The notes under the pieces were generated by a model. That model was not told the origin of the DNA. It worked only from the letters and a program-made list of their open reading frames with translations, and searched no databases. A stretch of DNA of 9,293 bases from Treponema sp. (GTDB lineage: Bacteria; Spirochaetota; Spirochaetia; Treponematales; Breznakiellaceae). Location of the stretch: assembly GCA_009780285.1 (NCBI GenBank), contig WRAL01000034.1:1-9293 (forward strand). The letters are read 5' to 3'. Position numbers and translations under genes: made by a program. Shown piece by piece: positions 6,957-9,293 of this stretch (its first letter is position 1; every line of letters starts with the position of its first letter).

Positions 6957-7017
6957 GGCCAAAGCGCCGCGTTAAAGCGCGACGCTTTGGCCTCGGAGTT
7001 TTGCTTCGCAAAACCCC
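6957..7017. repeat. Variable hairpin plus 23-nt dispersed hairpin, copy 2
   Basis: Three nt after the hydrolase stop, GGCCAAAGCG (6957-6966) pairs with CGCTTTGGCC (6983-6992), with an inner CGCG (6968-6971) / CGCG (6978-6981) extension and one mismatch. It abuts the second copy of the 23-nt hairpin (6995-7017), where a T to C change at 7015 leaves one A/C mismatch on this strand but a G/T wobble on the other. The same order, GGCC-to-GGCC hairpin then TC then the 23-nt hairpin, occurs at 3737-3788 with an unrelated stem. No T run follows, so this is not a classic terminator. Confidence 0.8.
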
Positions 7018-7034
7018 ACGCTTGATTGCGGGGG

Positions 7035-7060
7035 GATCAAGGCCTGGCTAAAGTAGGCCG
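7035..7060. repeat. Degenerate copy of the GATCAAAGGCC / AGGCCGC module
   Basis: GATCAAGGCC, seven variable bases, then AAGTAGGCCGC resemble the 3' module at 3805-3839 and 7726-7760 but lack the full GGCCGCGCGGCC palindrome. It lies 17 nt after the 23-nt hairpin; the spacing at the first locus is 16 nt. The gene start at 7075 follows closely. Confidence 0.5.
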
Positions 7061-7063
7061 CCA

Positions 7064-7070
7064 GAGGAGG
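7064..7070 (+). promoter_or_regulatory. Strong ribosome binding site GAGGAGG of the HicB-like gene
   Basis: GAGGAGG ends 4 nt before the ATG at 7075. It contrasts with the genes at 3852 and 7806, which have no such site. Confidence 0.85.
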
Positions 7071-7074
7071 AGCT

Positions 7075-7479
7075 ATGAAATATGCCTATCCGGCGATTTT
7101 TTCTATCGAAGACGGGACCGTTCTTGTAAGCGTTCCTGACTTGCCTGGCCTGCATACATTCGGCGGATGCATGGCGGACGCGCTTTTTTCGGCGCAGGAT
7201 GCCATCGAAATGTGGCTGTGGGACGCTGAAAACAAAGGCGAGGCCATTCCCCCCGCGTCCGGCATGGAGGACGCCGCCAAACTGCTCGAATCCGCCGACC
7301 AAGCGCTGAGCATGGTTGCCGCCGATACGGATGAATATCGACGGCGAAACGACACCCGCTTTGTCAGGAAGACGCTGGCGATTCCCGCCTGGCTTAATCA
7401 TCAAGCGGAAAAGGCCAATGCCCCTTTTTCCCAGATATTGCAGCAGGGATTAAAGGAACACCTTCGCATCCCCCAATAA
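7075..7479 (+). CDS. hicB: HicB-like antitoxin-family protein, apparently without HicA
   Basis: The 134-residue protein has two parts typical of HicB-like antitoxins. Residues 1-60 carry the partial RNase H-like fold with the signature V20-P-D-L-P-G25 and the A-x-x-A-I-E-M-W helix after it. Residues 100-130 (TLAIPAWL then FSQILQQGLKEHL) form a ribbon-helix-helix DNA-binding segment. In complete systems HicB neutralises the small mRNA nuclease HicA and represses the operon. No HicA-like frame is visible on either side: the upstream gap is 121 bp of repeats and the downstream 326 bp has only repeats and a promoter. It may be an orphan regulator, a remnant, or pair with a distant toxin. The start is fixed by a strong ribosome binding site. 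Confidence 0.85.
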   Translation: MKYAYPAIFSIEDGTVLVSVPDLPGLHTFGGCMADALFSAQDAIEMWLWDAENKGEAIPPASGMEDAAKLLESADQALSMVAADTDEYRRRNDTRFVRKTLAIPAWLNHQAEKANAPFSQILQQGLKEHLRIPQ

Positions 7480-7496
7480 ACCAGCCCTATCGCCCC

Positions 7497-7519
7497 GGAG
7501 TTTTGCTTCGCAAAACTCC
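7497..7519. repeat. 23-nt dispersed hairpin, copy 3
   Basis: This copy is identical to 3766-3788: GGAGTTTTGC, loop TTC, GCAAAACTCC. It lies 17 nt after the HicB-like stop codon and, unlike the other two copies, lacks the GGCC-type hairpin on its left. Confidence 0.9.
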
Positions 7520-7542
7520 ACGCATTAAGGCCCTGCCAACCT

Positions 7543-7587
7543 AAAAGCTCTGTTCAAGGCGCAGGAGCGCCTTGAACAGAGCTTTTT
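7543..7587. terminator. Strong bidirectional terminator-like hairpin, conserved-flank family copy 2
   Basis: A 20-bp perfect stem (7543-7562 with 7567-7586) closes on the loop AGGA, with AAAA at its left foot and TTTTT at its right foot. It should end transcription from the HicB-like gene. Its flanks (CAACCTAAAA at 7537-7546; CTAT then AGAAGCGCGGCCTTT after it) match those at 3485-3548 and 3708-3722, while the stem has no similarity to that at 3491-3530. Confidence 0.85.
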
Positions 7588-7592
7588 CCTAT

Positions 7593-7760
7593 AGAAGCGC
7601 GGCCTTTCCCTCCTAAAGCCCCAGCGCGTATGCCCTCCGGCCAGCGGGCGCGCTGCCGCGAGAGGGCATTCGCGCAGCGCCATGACCGAGCGTGGCAGCG
7701 CGCCCGCTGGCCGGAGGGGTCCCCAGATCAAAGGCCAAAGGTCAAAAGGCCGCGCGGCCC
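7593..7760. repeat. Composite palindromic intergenic repeat, copy 2
   Basis: GCGCGGCCTTT (7597-7607) and its complement AAAGGCCGCGC (7745-7755) bound the unit. The 3' module GATCAAAGGCC, five variable bases, TCAAAAGGCC and the palindrome GGCCGCGCGGCC (7748-7759) matches the copy at 3805-3839. The interior is unlike that copy: it holds the 25-bp inverted repeat at 7633-7718 instead of the two short hairpins. Confidence 0.75.
7633..7718. repeat. 25-bp perfect inverted repeat with a competing hairpin
   Basis: Positions 7633-7657 are the exact complement of 7694-7718, separated by 36 nt. A second pairing overlaps it: 7624-7637 (GCGCGTATGCCCTC) with 7662-7675 (GAGGGCATTCGCGC), 14 nt with one mismatch. 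The two cannot coexist because they share 7633-7637. Neither is followed by a T run. The structure lies 53 nt upstream of the -35 box of the penicillin-binding protein gene. Confidence 0.85.
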
Positions 7761-7770
7761 CGCATGTAAC

Positions 7771-7799
7771 TTGACTTTTACAAGTTGATTTTATAGAAT
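7771..7799 (+). promoter_or_regulatory. Promoter of the penicillin-binding protein gene, probably leaderless
   Basis: TTGACT (7771-7776) and TAGAAT (7794-7799) are separated by an ideal 17 bp. Transcription would start about 7 nt beyond, at the A of the ATG at 7806. No Shine-Dalgarno sequence precedes that ATG, which fits a leaderless mRNA. The stretch is AT-rich in a GC-rich setting. Confidence 0.6.
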
Positions 7800-7805
7800 A
7801 TGACT

Positions 7806-9293
7806 ATGGGAAAACGCGTAAGGGCTTCCTTGGGATTCAGAATCGTCGTTATTGTTCTGGCTGTTTTTACGGCCCTTTTCGCGGCGGTCATAGGCATCGG
7901 ACTTGGGTTCGCCATAGCGGAAACTTCAAATGTAAGCGGGGACTTCCTCGATTTCACGCCGGCCTTGCCGTCCAGGGTGTTCGACACCAACGGGGAGCTT
8001 ATAACCGTGTTCGCCGGCGAGGAGCGCAGGGAGCTTGTCCCCCTTGACGAGCTTCCCAGGCACCTTATAAACGCGGTGCTGGCCCGCGAGGACATAGATT
8101 TTTTCAGCCATCGCGGGTTTTCGCTGCGGGGCATAGGCCGCGCCATCGTCGGGCAGATCCAAGGGGTAAATCGCGGCGGCGGCTCGACGATCACCCAGCA
8201 GGTGGCCGGAACCTTCTTCACGAATCGCAGGGAGGCCACGTTCTCGCGCAAGGCGCGCGAGCTTTGGTGGGCCTTGCAGCTTGAGCGCCATTACAGCAAG
8301 AACGAAATCCTCGAAATCTACATGAACTACATGGTCATGGGGCCGGGCGTTTTCGGGGTTGAGGCGGCCAGCCGGTACTTTTTCGGCCACAGCGCCAGGG
8401 ACGTAACCGTGGCGGAGGCGGCCATGCTCGCCGTGCAGCTTTCCAGCCCCACCCACAACAATCCTTTCAGAAACCCGGACATAGCGATGGATCGGCAGAG
8501 GCATGTTCTGGAGAGGATGATCGAGTTCGGCCTGGCTTCCAGGGACTACGTGGACGCGTCCTTCGACTCCTATTGGGAAAATTTCGACTTCGAGCGGCAG
8601 CCCCTGGGCGCCTTCTTCCATTTCCGCAGCGAGGACCGGGCGCCTTGGTTCAGCGAGCACGTTCGCCGCGAGCTTGAGGCCATGCTGCCGGAGCAGTCCA
8701 ACATTTTCCGCGACGGCCTGACCGTCCACACGACGATGAACATGCGCCATCAGGAAGCGGCCGAGCGGCACATGGCCGAGGGACTCGCGCGGGCAAACAG
8801 CCCCAACTTCCGCTGGCTGGATCGAAACTGGTTCGACCCGGAATGGTCGGCGGAAAGCGGCTTTGACACCGTGCAAAGGATGATTCGCCGGGGCGATCCG
8901 GTGGAGGGCGCGCTTGTCACGCTTGAAAATCACACCGGGCGGATAACGGCGCTCGTGGGCGGCTCGGAATTCAGCCAGAACAACCAGTTCATTCGCGCCA
9001 CGCAGGCCATCGTGCAGACCGGCTCTTCCTTTAAGCCCCTGTACTTTTCCGCCGCGGTCGACGCCCGGCAGGTAACGGCCGGCACCCTTATCCACGACGC
9101 GCCGGTGGCTTTCCATACCGAGGACGGCGGCGTCTACGTGCCGGTGAATTACGGCGGAAGATGGGTCGGCCCTATCCTTATGCACCGCGCGCTCAACGTG
9201 TCGCTTAACATTCCCGCGCTCAAAGTGCTGGATTCGGTGGGCATCGACGCGGCCGTCGAACGCAGCGCCGCGCTTCTGGGCCTTACCGATCCG
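7806..9293 (+). CDS. Class A penicillin-binding protein (PBP 1A family), 3' end beyond the window
   Basis: The 496 visible codons give a bifunctional cell-wall synthase of the mrcA/ponA type. A short basic N-terminus and one membrane segment (about 13-37) anchor it with the rest in the periplasm. The glycosyltransferase 51 domain shows E95-D-I-D-F-F-S-H102-R-G with catalytic Glu95, GGSTITQQ (125-132), RKARELWW with Glu152, and the EIYMNY and GVEAASRYFF segments, so it should polymerise lipid II. The transpeptidase domain begins after a linker: G406-S407-S-F-K410-P is the SxxK motif with acylated Ser407, and S466-L-N468 is the SxN motif. The KTG motif would lie past 9293. An in-frame ATG at 7800 is an alternative start two codons upstream, but it overlaps the end of the -10 box; 7806 fits a leaderless start. 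No other gene is visible in its transcription unit. Confidence 0.95.
   Translation, partial: MGKRVRASLGFRIVVIVLAVFTALFAAVIGIGLGFAIAETSNVSGDFLDFTPALPSRVFDTNGELITVFAGEERRELVPLDELPRHLINAVLAREDIDFFSHRGFSLRGIGRAIVGQIQGVNRGGGSTITQQVAGTFFTNRREATFSRKARELWWALQLERHYSKNEILEIYMNYMVMGPGVFGVEAASRYFFGHSARDVTVAEAAMLAVQLSSPTHNNPFRNPDIAMDRQRHVLERMIEFGLASRDYVDASFDSYWENFDFERQPLGAFFHFRSEDRAPWFSEHVRRELEAMLPEQSNIFRDGLTVHTTMNMRHQEAAERHMAEGLARANSPNFRWLDRNWFDPEWSAESGFDTVQRMIRRGDPVEGALVTLENHTGRITALVGGSEFSQNNQFIRATQAIVQTGSSFKPLYFSAAVDARQVTAGTLIHDAPVAFHTEDGGVYVPVNYGGRWVGPILMHRALNVSLNIPALKVLDSVGIDAAVERSAALLGLTDP

Noticed and set aside
7525..7731. Minus-strand frame of 68 codons in the gap before the penicillin-binding protein gene, considered as a possible HicA
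   Set aside because: It is made of the terminator hairpin and the 25-bp inverted repeat, and shows no HicA-like GSHH-type motif.
7926..9185. Long open frame of 419 codons on the minus strand
   Set aside because: It lies fully opposite the penicillin-binding protein gene, whose catalytic motifs are clear. Its translation has no recognisable domain; long antisense frames are expected in GC-rich genes.

Overview
The window looks like chromosomal DNA from a fairly GC-rich Gram-negative (diderm) bacterium. I would guess a spirochaete of the Treponema kind. The clues are a large lipobox protein built from Listeria-Bacteroides (InlB B-type) repeats plus a beta-helix-like tail, a membrane-anchored coiled-coil protein, an orphan HicB-like protein and a class A penicillin-binding protein. 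This assignment is an inference from gene style; there is no rRNA or other marker gene here.

Layout, with every gene on the + strand. Positions 1-88 are a 7-bp tandem repeat (CACTCGG). Positions 89-284 are a leader region with competing hairpins. Positions 285-3353 encode a lipoprotein of 1022 residues with eight InlB-type repeats, a C-terminal beta-helix-like region and a 9-G tract near its 3' end. Positions 3354-3851 are non-coding: two strong terminators, a 159-bp MITE-like insertion and a composite hairpin repeat. Positions 3852-5303 encode a single-pass membrane coiled-coil protein, followed after 3 nt by an Amidohydro_3 family metal hydrolase (5307-6953); these two are very likely co-transcribed. 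A short repeat-filled gap (6954-7074) leads to an orphan HicB-like gene (7075-7479). A second non-coding stretch (7480-7805) holds another terminator and repeat cluster, then a good promoter for a class A penicillin-binding protein that starts at 7806 and runs off the window end.

The most unusual content is between the genes. The three gaps after 3354 are assembled from a small set of shared palindromic modules: a 23-nt hairpin in three copies, a GATCAAAGGCC/GGCCGCGCGGCC module in two full and one degenerate copy, and a terminator-like hairpin in two copies whose flanks are conserved while the stem sequence is completely different. One composite copy is interrupted by an insertion flanked by an 11-bp direct duplication, and the other copy shows the matching uninterrupted site. 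Two genes (3852 and 7806) lack a Shine-Dalgarno sequence and have a -10-like hexamer exactly 6 nt before the ATG, as expected for leaderless mRNAs.
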